Positions 8,838-17,776 of a stretch of DNA of 64,000 bases are shown piece by piece. Source of the stretch: Streptomyces sp. AA1529 (GTDB lineage Bacteria; Actinomycetota; Actinomycetes; Streptomycetales; Streptomycetaceae). Position numbers and translations under genes: made by a program. The stretch's first letter is position 1. Every line of letters starts with the position of its first letter. The stretch covers positions 1 to 64,000 of the forward strand of contig NZ_ALAP01000099.1 in the NCBI RefSeq assembly GCF_000280905.1, written 5' to 3'. The notes under the pieces were generated by a model, which worked only from the letters and a program-made list of their open reading frames with translations, did not search any database and had not been told where the DNA came from.

Positions 8838-9995
8838 ATGGCCACCGACTCCACGGCGGTTCTGCGACGCGCCGCCAGGCGATGGGCACCGACCGGCCGC
8901 ATCCTCTCCGCCGCCGTTCCGGCGCTCGGTGTCTACGGCGCGGTACGGCTGACCGGAATCCTCGCGTTGGCGGTCTACGCCTGGACGACCGGCAAGGACC
9001 CCGTCGCCCTGCTCGGTCACACCTGGGACGCACGCTGGTATGCGTCGATCGCCGAACACGGCTACGGGACAGTCGTCCGCTCCCGGTTCAGCGATCTGGC
9101 CTACTTTCCGCTGCTGCCGGGTCTGGAGCGGACACTGACCGCCGTGCTGCCGCTGAGCGTGCCCCGGGCGGGCATCCTCCTCGGCTGGTTCTCGGCGCTG
9201 GCCGCAGCCTGGGGCATCCATGCCGTGGGCAGCACCCTCCACGACCGCCGCACGGCGACCTGGCTGGTCATCCTGTGGGGTCTGTGGCCCAACGCGCTGA
9301 TCCAGACCATGGCCTATGTCGAGTCCCTGATGACCGCCCTGTCGGCCTGGGCCCTCTACGCGATCCTCACCGGACGGTGGCTGTGGGCCGGTTCCCTCGC
9401 ACTGCTGGCGGGGCTCGCCCGGCCCAACGGCTTCGCCGCGGCGGCAGCCGTCATCACCGCCGCCGTGCTGATGATGTGGCGTGACCCGGCCCGGCGCCGG
9501 AGCCCCGGGCCCTGGGCGGCTCTGGCACTGGCGCCGCTGGGCTGGCTCGGCTACGTCGCCTGGGTCGCGGTACGCACCGGCTCACCGACGGGCTACTTCG
9601 CCGTACAGCGGGCGTGGGGATCCGAGTTCGACTTCGGCCGCTACAACCTCGGCTTCCTCCTCCGCCTCGTGACCACAGGAGGGGTGGTCCCCCAGTACCT
9701 GGCCGCGGTGGTCGTGCTGGCCGCTCCGGTGGCGCTCTTCCTCCTGGTCCGGGAGCGGCCCCCCGTACCATTGGTGGTCTATACCACTGTGCTGGTCGTG
9801 ATCGCACTCGGTGGCGCCCACTACTTCGCCTCCCGGCCCCGCTTCCTCATCCCCGCATTCCCCCTGCTGTTCGTCGCCGCCCGCTGGGCCTCCGGTACCC
9901 GAAAACAGGTCCTGATACCGGTCGTGACCGGCGCCACGGCGCTCTCCTGCTGGTACGGCGTCTACCTGCTCACCGCGTCCACCGTCGCTCCCTGA
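8838..9995 (+). CDS. PIG-V-like membrane mannosyltransferase
   Basis: A 385-residue polytopic membrane protein resembling the PIG-V/GPI mannosyltransferase-like family. It has an early periplasmic loop with TWDARWYASIAEHGY, matching the family's acidic/aromatic W-D-x-x-W-Y signature, then YFPLLPG and about ten hydrophobic helices. Such enzymes use polyprenyl-phosphate mannose as donor. The GGAGG ribosome site spans the end of the previous gene, ten bases away, so the two are probably one operon: a GtrA domain, a sugar-nucleotide synthase and a lipid-linked glycosyltransferase. The acceptor (glycoprotein, glycolipid or polymer) is not known. Confidence 0.8.
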   Translation: MATDSTAVLRRAARRWAPTGRILSAAVPALGVYGAVRLTGILALAVYAWTTGKDPVALLGHTWDARWYASIAEHGYGTVVRSRFSDLAYFPLLPGLERTLTAVLPLSVPRAGILLGWFSALAAAWGIHAVGSTLHDRRTATWLVILWGLWPNALIQTMAYVESLMTALSAWALYAILTGRWLWAGSLALLAGLARPNGFAAAAAVITAAVLMMWRDPARRRSPGPWAALALAPLGWLGYVAWVAVRTGSPTGYFAVQRAWGSEFDFGRYNLGFLLRLVTTGGVVPQYLAAVVVLAAPVALFLLVRERPPVPLVVYTTVLVVIALGGAHYFASRPRFLIPAFPLLFVAARWASGTRKQVLIPVVTGATALSCWYGVYLLTASTVAP

Positions 9996-10072
9996 CCGGA
10001 GGCCGCGCCTTCCGGTCCCCGGTCGGGCGACGAGCTCCGGGACCGGTCTTCAGCGGTGCGGCCCGTCCGCAC

Positions 10073-10116
10073 GGTGCGGGGCTGCACCCGGCGGCTCCGC
10101 CGCACAGCCCCGCACC
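10073..10116. terminator. Bidirectional hairpin terminator
   Basis: GGTGCGGGGCTG (10073-10084) and CAGCCCCGCACC (10105-10116) form a 12-bp perfect stem. The 20-base loop contains a second small hairpin (GGCGG/CCGCC). It lies between the convergent mannosyltransferase and ferritin-like genes. Confidence 0.75.
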
Positions 10117-10126
10117 CGCGTGCGGT

Positions 10127-11071
10127 TCAGCCCAGGTGGTGCAGAGCGTGCCGGAACGCGGCGGCATGGCCGGCCTCGTCCCCGGCGATCTCCCTGAACA
10201 GCGCCGCGGACTGCCCGTCACCCGCTTTCTCGGCCCGACGCGCGAAGGTGGGGTACATCACCTCGGCCTCGTAGGTCTCGCCGGCGATGGAGGTGCGCAG
10301 GTTGGACGGGGTGTCGGAGACCAGTCCGTCCAGACGGGCCTCGGCGGCGAAGTGCTCGTGCAGTTCCACCTCGGCCAACCCGCCGAAGAGGCGGGCCAGT
10401 TGCTTCTGACCCGTCTCGCGTGCGTGACGGGCGTAGAGCGTGTAGGAAGCGTTGGCCAGCCCCTCGCCGTGCATGGCGTCCTCGAGGTTGGCCCGGGTCC
10501 GGGCGGAGGACACCTGCGGCAGCCCGGCCGGCACTTCGACCGGGTCCGTCTTCGGCGGCGCCGGCACCCGGCCACTTCCGGTGGTGACCGCGTCGAGCGC
10601 CGAGGCGAGCAGCCGGCGGTGCTCGGCCTCGTCCGCCGCGATCTCCGTGAAGAGCTCGGCCGCGGCCTCGTCCCCGTCCTGCCGGGCCTCTTCGGCGTAC
10701 GTGGGATACATCGACGTGGCCTCGAAACGCTCGCCCTCGAGGGCCTGCCGGATGTTGGCCTCGTCGCTTCCCACGTACGCGATCGTCTCGGCCTCCTTGG
10801 TGAAGTGGTCGTCGAGCTCCACCTCGGCCGCATCGCGGAACAGTTCGGCCACTCGGCGGTGTCCCTCGCGGTCGGCCTGGTCGGCGTAGAACAGGTACGA
10901 GGCGTGGGCGAATCCTTCGCCCCGCATCGCGGCGCGGGTGTCCTGCACGGTGCTCAGGGCCGGTGTCCGGGGGTCGGCCAGGGCGGCCTGCGCTCCGGTC
11001 ACGGACACGGCGGTCGTGAGCGCCAACGCGGTACCTGTCACTCTCGCGAGGCGAGCCAGGGAAAGCGTCAT
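10127..11071 (-). CDS. Secreted tandem ferritin-like (rubrerythrin-type) protein
   Basis: A 314-residue protein with a Sec-type signal peptide (MTLSLARLARVTGTALALTT, ending near ALA at residue 32) and two homologous ferritin-like four-helix domains. Each half carries GEG-A-ASY, AEVELxxHF, GExxEAxxMYPTxA and an ADEAEH or GDEAGH helix, giving the Glu/His pattern of a rubrerythrin di-iron site. There is no C-terminal rubredoxin domain. Rubrerythrins are usually cytoplasmic peroxide-scavenging proteins, so export and internal duplication are unusual. ATG 11071 is chosen because it gives the signal peptide; GAGAGA lies about 9 bases upstream. Peroxidase or iron binding outside the membrane is inferred. 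Confidence 0.8.
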   Translation of the reverse strand: MTLSLARLARVTGTALALTTAVSVTGAQAALADPRTPALSTVQDTRAAMRGEGFAHASYLFYADQADREGHRRVAELFRDAAEVELDDHFTKEAETIAYVGSDEANIRQALEGERFEATSMYPTYAEEARQDGDEAAAELFTEIAADEAEHRRLLASALDAVTTGSGRVPAPPKTDPVEVPAGLPQVSSARTRANLEDAMHGEGLANASYTLYARHARETGQKQLARLFGGLAEVELHEHFAAEARLDGLVSDTPSNLRTSIAGETYEAEVMYPTFARRAEKAGDGQSAALFREIAGDEAGHAAAFRHALHHLG

Positions 11072-11417
11072 GATCAGAGTTCTCTCTCTGCGGGGCCTGG
11101 GCCCGGATGGTTGCTGATGCCGGGTCATGTTGGGCCCGCCGGCGCCTCGTCGGGCGACCCGAACGGACGGGGAGGGACCGAACCCACCGGTTCGGGGGAA
11201 CACGTCCGCCGCCGAACGGAGCAGCGGGCCCGGTGCGTGCGGGCGAACCCGTCACCACGGATGTGCCACCCATGCGCCAGGAGCGGAGCGCAGGGCGGCG
11301 GGGCCGGCGCAGCCGGTCACACGGCGCCCACGGCGCGGAGCATCGTGCACGGGTCGGCGCTCTCTTCTGTGCCGGCCCCTGCCCGGTGCATCCGGCGGTC
11401 CGCGCCGTCCGACTCGT
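11072..11417. other. Divergent intergenic region (ferritin-like / APC transporter)
   Basis: This 346-base region separates divergently transcribed genes and must hold their promoters. No convincing small gene was found; translations are low-complexity. The N-terminus of the downstream transporter is uncertain, so part of this region or of the following 250 bases may belong to either class. Confidence 0.4.
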
Positions 11418-13655
11418 ATGGCGGACGGCGCGGTGTTGCTGACCGCTCCTGCTCCGCACCGGCCGGACCCTGGGCACGTGGCCGAAGCGAGCGAGGAAGG
11501 GACCGGGCCGCCGGGGCCCGGCGCCGTCCTGCCCGCACTCAATTCCGAGCAGCAGGCGGCTCTGGTGGCCATCGGTCGGTCCTGGGAGCCCCTGGTCGCC
11601 GGGCCCCGGGTGTGGAGGCGTGCGCTGCCGGTCGATCCGGACCTCGCGGCCTTCCCCTCGCGGCGGGAGATGACGCCCTCCCGCTTCGCGCGGGTGGTGT
11701 CCATGCCGCCGCTGCCGCCCCGCGGCGGTCCGGCCCGGGAAGGTGACGCCGTACGGGTGCGGACGCGGCGGTGGCTGCTGGGTGCCCCGTTGCGCAGTTC
11801 GGCGTTCGTCACCGAGCGGATGCGCAAGGCGCTCGCGCTGCCGGTGCTCGCGGCGGACGCCCTCTCCTCCGTCGCGTACGGACCCGAAGCGCTCCTGGCC
11901 GTGCTGGTGCTGGCCGGGGCGGCCGGAGGCGGCTATCTGCTTCCCATGGCCTCCGTGATCGTGGTTCTCATGATCGTCGTGGGTCTGTCGTACCGGCAGA
12001 CCATCCGCGCGTATCCGCACGGAGGCGGTTCCTACATCGTCGCCGGCGACAATCTGGGGCCGAACGCCGGGCTGGTGGCGGCCGCGGGGCTGCTGACGGA
12101 CTACGTGCTGACGGTCGCGGTCTCGGTGGCCTCGGGCGTGGCCGCGATCACGGCCGCCCTGCCCCCGCTGCATCCGTGGAGTGCCGTCCTGGGCGTGCTG
12201 GTCGTCATGGTCCTGCTGGCGGGCAACATGCGCGGAGTCCGGCAGGCCGGTGCGCTCTTCGCGGCTCCCACCTACGCGTTCATCGCGGCGATGGCGGTGC
12301 TGATCGCGGCCGGTGTCGGTGCCGCGGTGAGCGGTTCAGCGCCTGCCGGAGCCGCGCAGCCGGCCCAGGCCGCTGCCGGAGCCTCCTCGGTGGGCGTCCT
12401 GCTGATCGTCAGGGCTTTCTCCTCCGGAGCCACCGCGATGACGGGCATCGAGGCGATCTCCAACGCCGTCCCCGTCTTCCGTCCCGTCTCCTGGCGGAAC
12501 GCCCGCACGACCCTGAGTTCGATGATCGCTCTGCTGGCCGTCATGTTCACCGGAATCGTCGTCCTCATCCATCTCACCGGAGTCGTCCCCCGTCCCCACA
12601 CCACCGTCCTGTCCCAACTGGCTCACCTCTACTTCGGCTCCGGCGGCCTGTACGTCTTCGTGCAGGCGGCGACCGCGGGAGTGCTCCTGCTGGCGGCCAA
12701 CACCGCCTACAACGATTTTCCGCGGGTGCTCTCCCTGCTCGCCCGTGACGACTACGCGCCCAAGATCTTCCTGCGCCTCGGCGACAGACTGGCCTACACC
12801 AACAGCATCCTGCTGCTGTCCGCGTCGGCGGCCCTGCTGCTGGTCGTCTTCGGAGGGAACACCGCCGCACTCATCCCGCTGTATGCCGTCGGAGTCTTCC
12901 TCTCCTTCACGCTCTCCCAGGTCGGCATGGCCGTCCGTTGGCGTCGGTCCGCCGCCCGGCACCGTCGGCGCCGCATGGCGCTCAACGTCCTCGGCGGGAG
13001 TCTCACCGGCCTGGTCCTGCTGTCCGCGGCCATCGGCAAGTTCGCCGCCGGAGCCTGGGTCTCGCTCCTGGCCATCGCGGGGCTCCTGGTGATCACCCGC
13101 CGCATCCACGCCCATTACGCCTTCGCCTGGTCCGCGCTGCGTCTGCGCCCGTACGCCACGGTCCTGCCGACCGCTCCTGCCGCGCTGCCCTTCCGGCCGA
13201 CGGCCCCGGTCCGGGCAGCGGCCGTCGCCGAGGAGAGCGAGGAAATCCCGGAGGAGATCCGCCATCTGTATCTGATCCCGGTCGCCACCCTGGACCTGGC
13301 GGCCATGCGTACGCTCGCCTACGCCGCGTCTCTGGGCCAGCCGGTCCTCGCCCTGCACATCAGCACCACCGATGAGGAGACCCGGCGGTTTCGCGCCTAC
13401 TGGGAGCTGTGGGGCGACCACCTGCCACTGCACATTCTCCCCTCGCCCTACCGCGCGGTCATCGCCCCACTCATCCACTACATCGCCGCGCTCCACCGGA
13501 CGAGGCCGGACCTGACCCTCACCGTGCTGCTTCCCGAGATCGTCACCCGCCACCGCCGCCACCAGTTCCTGCATCATCGGACCGCCCCGCGGCTGCGGCG
13601 CGCGCTGCGCCACCTGCCCCGCGTCGTCGTCACCAGCGTGCCTTTCCACCTCTAG
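11418..13655 (+). CDS. APC-superfamily amino acid/potassium permease
   Basis: A large APC-type transporter of up to 745 residues. The core begins near RWLLGAPL and LPVLAADALSSVAYGPEALL, followed by about twelve helices with AYPHGGGSYIVAGDNLG and AFSSGATAMTGIEAISNAVP, typical of the YdaO-like/KUP-like branch found in actinomycetes. A roughly 160-residue cytoplasmic tail follows, with YLIPVATLDLAAMRTLAYA, resembling a nucleotide-binding Usp-like fold. Start is uncertain: ATG 11418, GTG 11478 and ATG 11670 are in frame and none has a good ribosome site. The first 120 residues are proline/arginine-rich and not family-like, so translation may begin later. Substrate unknown. Confidence 0.8.
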   Translation: MADGAVLLTAPAPHRPDPGHVAEASEEGTGPPGPGAVLPALNSEQQAALVAIGRSWEPLVAGPRVWRRALPVDPDLAAFPSRREMTPSRFARVVSMPPLPPRGGPAREGDAVRVRTRRWLLGAPLRSSAFVTERMRKALALPVLAADALSSVAYGPEALLAVLVLAGAAGGGYLLPMASVIVVLMIVVGLSYRQTIRAYPHGGGSYIVAGDNLGPNAGLVAAAGLLTDYVLTVAVSVASGVAAITAALPPLHPWSAVLGVLVVMVLLAGNMRGVRQAGALFAAPTYAFIAAMAVLIAAGVGAAVSGSAPAGAAQPAQAAAGASSVGVLLIVRAFSSGATAMTGIEAISNAVPVFRPVSWRNARTTLSSMIALLAVMFTGIVVLIHLTGVVPRPHTTVLSQLAHLYFGSGGLYVFVQAATAGVLLLAANTAYNDFPRVLSLLARDDYAPKIFLRLGDRLAYTNSILLLSASAALLLVVFGGNTAALIPLYAVGVFLSFTLSQVGMAVRWRRSAARHRRRRMALNVLGGSLTGLVLLSAAIGKFAAGAWVSLLAIAGLLVITRRIHAHYAFAWSALRLRPYATVLPTAPAALPFRPTAPVRAAAVAEESEEIPEEIRHLYLIPVATLDLAAMRTLAYAASLGQPVLALHISTTDEETRRFRAYWELWGDHLPLHILPSPYRAVIAPLIHYIAALHRTRPDLTLTVLLPEIVTRHRRHQFLHHRTAPRLRRALRHLPRVVVTSVPFHL

Positions 13656-13674
13656 GCGGGCGCAGCTCCCGCCT
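13654..13674 (+). terminator. Hairpin terminator after the APC transporter
   Basis: AGGCGGG (13654-13660) and CCCGCCT (13668-13674) form a 7-bp perfect stem with a 7-base loop, overlapping the stop codon of the transporter. Short, so assigned with moderate confidence. Confidence 0.5.
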
Positions 13675-13826
13675 CGTGCCCCTGGCGGCTCTCGGATCCC
13701 ACGCCCTGCCGATCGTCCCTCCGGCTGCTGTGGCCCATGACCACCTGCGGTCGGGGCGGACGGCTCGCGCCGGCGGGCTTGCTCCTCGCGAGGACGGCGA
13801 CGAGAGCGTGCCAGCAGGCCGAGGGA

Positions 13827-13867
13827 TTGATTCCGTCTACATCTAAATGCATAATAGGGTTATGCAT
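13827..13867 (+). promoter_or_regulatory. marR-type promoter with overlapping palindromic operator
   Basis: TTGATT (13827-13832), a 17-base spacer and CATAAT (13850-13855) form a near-consensus sigma-70-type promoter. A perfect inverted repeat, ATGCATAA (13847-13854) and TTATGCAT (13860-13867) with a 5-base spacer, covers the -10 box and the expected start site. This is a typical MarR dimer site placed for autorepression. Predicted transcription start is about 13861-13863. Confidence 0.75.
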
Positions 13868-14323
13868 AAGCGGGTTATGGGTGCCGGTGCTGCTCGGAAC
13901 GTGTCGCCGGAGGATCTGATGATCGCCGTGGAGCAGATCGTGCGCCACGTGCGGCACAGTGCGACCGCGGGCGGACTGAGCACCGCGGCCTCCTCGGCGC
14001 TGGGCCGGCTGGGCCGCGAGGGTGCGCAGCGCCTCTCCGAACTGGCCCGGTCCGAGGGCGTCTCGCAGCCGAACATGACGCAGCTCGTCACCCGCATGGA
14101 GCGGGCGGGCCTGGTGCGGCGCACCGCCGACCGGAGCGACGGGAGAGGCGTCCTGGTGGCGGTCACCGACACCGGCCTGGAGGTCTTCCGCCGGCGGCGG
14201 GCCGAGCGCACCCGCGCCCTGACCGAGCTGATCGACGAGCTGGCGGAGCCGGAGCAGCAGGCGGTGGACATCGCACTTCCGGCCCTGGCACGCGCGATCC
14301 AGGACCACTGGTCGCGGACCTGA
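13862..14323 (+). CDS. MarR-family transcriptional regulator (probably leaderless)
   Basis: A winged-helix MarR regulator of about 153 residues. It shows RLGREGAQRLSELARSEGVSQPNMTQLVTRMERAGLV as the DNA-binding helices and RRTADRSDGRGVLVAVTDTG as the wing (longer motifs span residues 45-110). Three in-frame ATGs lie at 13847, 13862 and 13877. Since the promoter predicts transcription starting at about 13862 and no ribosome site is visible, the ATG at 13862 is preferred as a leaderless start; 13877 is the alternative. The gene precedes an MFS drug-exporter-like gene in the same direction, so it probably represses both. Confidence 0.85.
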   Translation: MHKRVMGAGAARNVSPEDLMIAVEQIVRHVRHSATAGGLSTAASSALGRLGREGAQRLSELARSEGVSQPNMTQLVTRMERAGLVRRTADRSDGRGVLVAVTDTGLEVFRRRRAERTRALTELIDELAEPEQQAVDIALPALARAIQDHWSRT

Positions 14324-14447
14324 CCCCCGCCGGTGCCGACCCCACGGGTCCCGAACCCGGCCGGCTCCGGCCCGGGCCGCTCCGGACACCACCGGCCCCT
14401 GACCCCTGTGCGATCCCTGCCCCCGACTGCGCGGAAGAGAAACGGAC

Positions 14448-16187
14448 ATGAGTGCCTCGCACGACGATCCCGTGAAACCCGGAACGGCCGCGAGCCCGTT
14501 CCGGCAGCCGAAAGCCGTCTGGGCCGTCGCCTTCGCCTGCGTCATCTCCTTCATGGGGATCGGCCTGGTGGACCCGATCCTGCCCGCCCTGGCCGAGAAC
14601 CTGAACGCCTCGCCCAGCCAGGTCTCCCTGCTGTTCAGCAGCTACCTCATCGTCACCGCCGTGGCCATGCTCGTCGTCGGCGCGGTCTCCAGCCGGGTCG
14701 GCGCCAAGCGCACCCTGGTGATCGGGCTGGCCGTCATCGTCACCTTCTCGGCACTGGCCGGGGCCACCGACTCCATCAACGGGATCGTCGGCTTCCGAGC
14801 GGGCTGGGGCCTGGGCAACGCGCTGTTCATCGCCACCTCCCTCGCGGTGATCGTCGCCTCGGCCAGCGGCGGGTTCGGCGGCGCCATCATCCTCTACGAG
14901 ACCGCGCTCGGCCTCGGCATCGCCGTGGGCCCGCTGCTGGGCGGCGAGTTGGGCGCCATCAGCTGGCGCGGCCCCTTCTTCGGCGTCTCCGCGCTCATGG
15001 CCGTGGCGCTGGTCGCGACCCTGGCGTTCGTCTCCGACCCGCCAAGGCCCCGGCGCCCCACCTCGCCCGCAGCGCCGCTCAAGGCACTGCGGCACCGCGG
15101 GCTGCTGACGATGGGCATCATGGCCCTGCTCTACAACTGGGGCTTCTTCACCATGCTCGGCTACGCGCCCTACCCGATGGAGCTGAACGCCCACCGACTC
15201 GGACTGGTCTTCACCGGCTGGGGACTGCTGGTCGCCCTCTTCAGCGTGCTGGTGGCGCCCCGGCTGCAGGCCCGGTTCGGCACCGCTCCCGTCCTCTACG
15301 CCAATCTGCTGGGCCTCGGCATCGTGATGGCGCTGATCGCCGCCGGCGTCGAGACCCCCACCGTGGTCGTGGTGGCCGTCATCGCCAGCGGCGCCTTCAT
15401 CGGCATCAACAACACCCTCACCACCCAGGCGGTGATGCTCGTCTCGCCCGTCGAGCGGTCGGTGGCCTCCTCCGCGTACGGCTTCCTGCGCTTCATCGGC
15501 GGCGGCCTGGCACCCTACGCGGCGGGAAAGATCGCCGAGGCCACCGACCTCGGTGTGCCCTTCTACGTCGGCGCGGCCGCCTTCCTGCTCGCCATCCCGG
15601 TGCTGGCCAGCGGCCACCGGCTGGTCCGGCAGGCCGAACAGCGCACCGGTGAGGGCGAGTCCGTCGAACCCGCGCTCACCCCCGTCGGCCCGCAGACCGC
15701 GGGCGCCGAAGCCCCGGTCATCGTCGCCGTCGGGGCCCACGACCACGCTGCGGCCGTCGTCGAGGCCGCGGCGCGGCTCGCCCGGGACTCCGGCAGTCCG
15801 CTGCAGATCGTCCATGTGCAGCAGACCGCCGTCGTCGAGGAGCAGGCAGTCGAGACCGAGACCCACGACCAGGCCCGCGCCGCCGTCACGGCACACCTCG
15901 ACCGGCTCGCCGCGCAGGGAGTCGCCGCCACCGGCCAGATCCTCACCAGCGTCGGCGACCGCGCCGCCGCCGGACGCGCCCTCGCACGGCACGCCGCCGA
16001 CGCGGGCGCCCCCACCGTCGCCGTGGGACGCTCCCCGCTGGGCGCCGGCACCCAGTTCGGCGAGGGCAGCCTCACCACGGCCCTCACCCGCGCGGCCACG
16101 AGCACCGTGGTACTCATCGACCCCGACAGCACGCACCGGCCCCTGACCGCGAGTGCGCTGGCGGAACTGCGCAGCGGCGGCGCCTGA
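14448..16187 (+). CDS. MFS exporter fused to a UspA domain
   Basis: A 579-residue protein. Residues about 20-400 are a 12-helix MFS transporter of the DHA1 drug:H+ antiporter type (ISFMGIGLVDPILPAL in helix 1; VGAVSSRVGAKRTLV after helix 2; LYETALGLGIAVGPLLGG in helix 5, the motif C of antiporters). Residues about 425-570 form a universal stress protein domain (PVIVAVGAHDHAAAVVEAA; then IVHVQQ). The domain's usual ATP loop G-x2-G-x9-G-S is only partly matched (VGRSPLGAGTQFGEGSLT). The MarR gene just upstream suggests induction by an exported compound. Whether the Usp part binds nucleotide is unknown. Confidence 0.85.
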   Translation: MSASHDDPVKPGTAASPFRQPKAVWAVAFACVISFMGIGLVDPILPALAENLNASPSQVSLLFSSYLIVTAVAMLVVGAVSSRVGAKRTLVIGLAVIVTFSALAGATDSINGIVGFRAGWGLGNALFIATSLAVIVASASGGFGGAIILYETALGLGIAVGPLLGGELGAISWRGPFFGVSALMAVALVATLAFVSDPPRPRRPTSPAAPLKALRHRGLLTMGIMALLYNWGFFTMLGYAPYPMELNAHRLGLVFTGWGLLVALFSVLVAPRLQARFGTAPVLYANLLGLGIVMALIAAGVETPTVVVVAVIASGAFIGINNTLTTQAVMLVSPVERSVASSAYGFLRFIGGGLAPYAAGKIAEATDLGVPFYVGAAAFLLAIPVLASGHRLVRQAEQRTGEGESVEPALTPVGPQTAGAEAPVIVAVGAHDHAAAVVEAAARLARDSGSPLQIVHVQQTAVVEEQAVETETHDQARAAVTAHLDRLAAQGVAATGQILTSVGDRAAAGRALARHAADAGAPTVAVGRSPLGAGTQFGEGSLTTALTRAATSTVVLIDPDSTHRPLTASALAELRSGGA

Positions 16188-16324
16188 GACGGGACGTCCC
16201 GCGACCCGGGCGGTGCGAGGCCCGGTACGGCCCGGGGCCGCGGGGGAGACCCGGCGGTTTCGGGCGCCCGGCGGGCGGGAACCGGTCCTGGGCCACCGCG
16301 CCGCCGCCCGAAGGAGCCCGCACG

Positions 16325-17656
16325 ATGACCCGACCCCGCAGCCGACCGGGCTCGTCGAGCGGACAGCCCGGCGGACCACTGCCCCGGCACTGCGACGTCG
16401 TCGTGGTAGGCGCCGGCCTCGCGGGGCTGGCGGCGGCGCGCCGGCTGCGGGAGGCCGGAGTGGAGGCCGTCGTCCTGGAGGCGGCCGACGGAGTGGGCGG
16501 GCGCATCCGCACCGACGCGGTGGACGGCTTCCTGCTGGACCGGGGCTTCCAACTGCTCAACACCGGGTATCCGCAGCTCGCCCGGCAGGTCGACCTTGTC
16601 GACCTCGAACGGCTGCGGCTGCACGCCCTGCCCCGGGCGCTCCGGATCCGTACCGGTGGGCACTGGGCGAGGCTGAGCGATCCGCGCCGGCGGATGAGCG
16701 CGGTCCCCGGACTGCTGCGTGCGCCGATCGGCCCGTTCTCCGCGAAAGCCGCGCTGGCCGCCCACGCCGCCGCGGCCGCCTACCTGCCCGCGCGCGTACT
16801 CCTGCGCCGCGCGGACCTGCCGTCGGCCGCTGCCTGGCAGCGCCGCGGACTGGGCGGAGCGGCGACCGAGCGGGTGCTGGGCCCCTTCTTCGAGGGCGTG
16901 ACCTGCGACCCCGAGCAGGAGACCTCCAGTCGCTTCACCGATCTGATGCTGCGCATGTTCGTACGGGGCCGGGCCGCCGTGCCCCGCGCCGGAATGCAGG
17001 CACTGCCCCGGCAGCTCGCCGACGGGCTCGACGACGGTGCGCTGCACCTGCACACCCCGGTCCGCGAGGTACACGCCGACCGGGTCGTGACCGAGCACGG
17101 AACTCTCACCGCGCGCGCCGTCGTCCTCGCCACCGACGCGGACGCGGCGCACGCACTCCTCCCGGACCTCGCCCCGGTGCGGTGGCGCGGGCTGACCACC
17201 TACTACCACCGCGTGCGGGGCCCGCTGGACGCCGACGCGACGTTCGTCGTGGACGCCGAGCCGTCCCCGGTGACCAACACCGTGCCGATCAGCGAGGCCG
17301 CCCCCACCTACGCGCCGCCGGACCAGACACTCGTGGCGACCACGGTCGTGCCCGGCGAGGGCGGCCGGGACGAGGAACGCCGCGTACGGGAGCGCCTCGC
17401 GCGGCTGTACGGCACCGGCTTCGGCGAGTTGGAGCCGCTGGCCACCTACGAGGTGCCCCGCGCACTGCCCTCCATGTCCGCGCCGCATCCCTTCCGGCGG
17501 CCGGTCGAGGTCGCCGGTGTCTTCGTGTGCGGGGACCACCGCGCCACCAGTTCGATCCAGGGCGCCCTGGAGTCGGCGCGCCGCGCCGCGGCCGCGGTCC
17601 GCGCCCGACTGGGCGCCCCGCGGCGGACCGCCCCCGCGGCACCCGCGGACGGCTGA
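16325..17656 (+). CDS. FAD-dependent amine oxidase/phytoene desaturase-like oxidoreductase
   Basis: A 443-residue flavoprotein. The Rossmann dinucleotide motif DVVVVGAGLAGLAAARRL is at about residues 23-40, followed by VLEAADGVGGRIRTD, the FAD-binding GG-R motif shared by amine oxidases and phytoene desaturases. A C-terminal FAD motif (GVFVCGDHRATSSIQGALES) completes the fold. The family includes protoporphyrinogen oxidase- and desaturase-like enzymes; no carotenoid genes are nearby, so the substrate is unknown. ATG 16325 has AAGGAG about nine bases upstream. It is convergent with the ornithine-lipid genes. Confidence 0.8.
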   Translation: MTRPRSRPGSSSGQPGGPLPRHCDVVVVGAGLAGLAAARRLREAGVEAVVLEAADGVGGRIRTDAVDGFLLDRGFQLLNTGYPQLARQVDLVDLERLRLHALPRALRIRTGGHWARLSDPRRRMSAVPGLLRAPIGPFSAKAALAAHAAAAAYLPARVLLRRADLPSAAAWQRRGLGGAATERVLGPFFEGVTCDPEQETSSRFTDLMLRMFVRGRAAVPRAGMQALPRQLADGLDDGALHLHTPVREVHADRVVTEHGTLTARAVVLATDADAAHALLPDLAPVRWRGLTTYYHRVRGPLDADATFVVDAEPSPVTNTVPISEAAPTYAPPDQTLVATTVVPGEGGRDEERRVRERLARLYGTGFGELEPLATYEVPRALPSMSAPHPFRRPVEVAGVFVCGDHRATSSIQGALESARRAAAAVRARLGAPRRTAPAAPADG

Positions 17657-17714
17657 GCCGGGCGCGCCGGTCCCGCCGCGCGGGCGCCGCCTGCCGCGGT
17701 CCGTCGCCCGACCC

Positions 17715-17776
17715 CGCGGAGCCGCACGGCCGCTCCGCGGAGCCGAACCGGTCCCGCGCAGCCGCACGGTTCACGG
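17715..17776. repeat. Three imperfect 21-bp tandem repeats
   Basis: Three adjacent units begin at about 17715, 17736 and 17757. Each starts with CGCGGAGCCG or a close variant (third copy CGCAGCCG) and continues with a C/G-rich part ending near ACGG. They lie between the convergent FAD oxidoreductase and olsA-like genes, overlapping the last codons of the latter. No function is evident. Confidence 0.5.

Noticed and set aside
10218-12173. 651-codon minus-strand frame across the ferritin-like gene and its upstream region
   Set aside because: It is an out-of-frame shadow of the ferritin-like and APC genes and has low-complexity translation.
16190-16201. 12-bp palindrome CGGGACGTCCCG after the MFS-Usp gene
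   Set aside because: It has no loop to form a terminator hairpin and such short palindromes are expected by chance in this composition.
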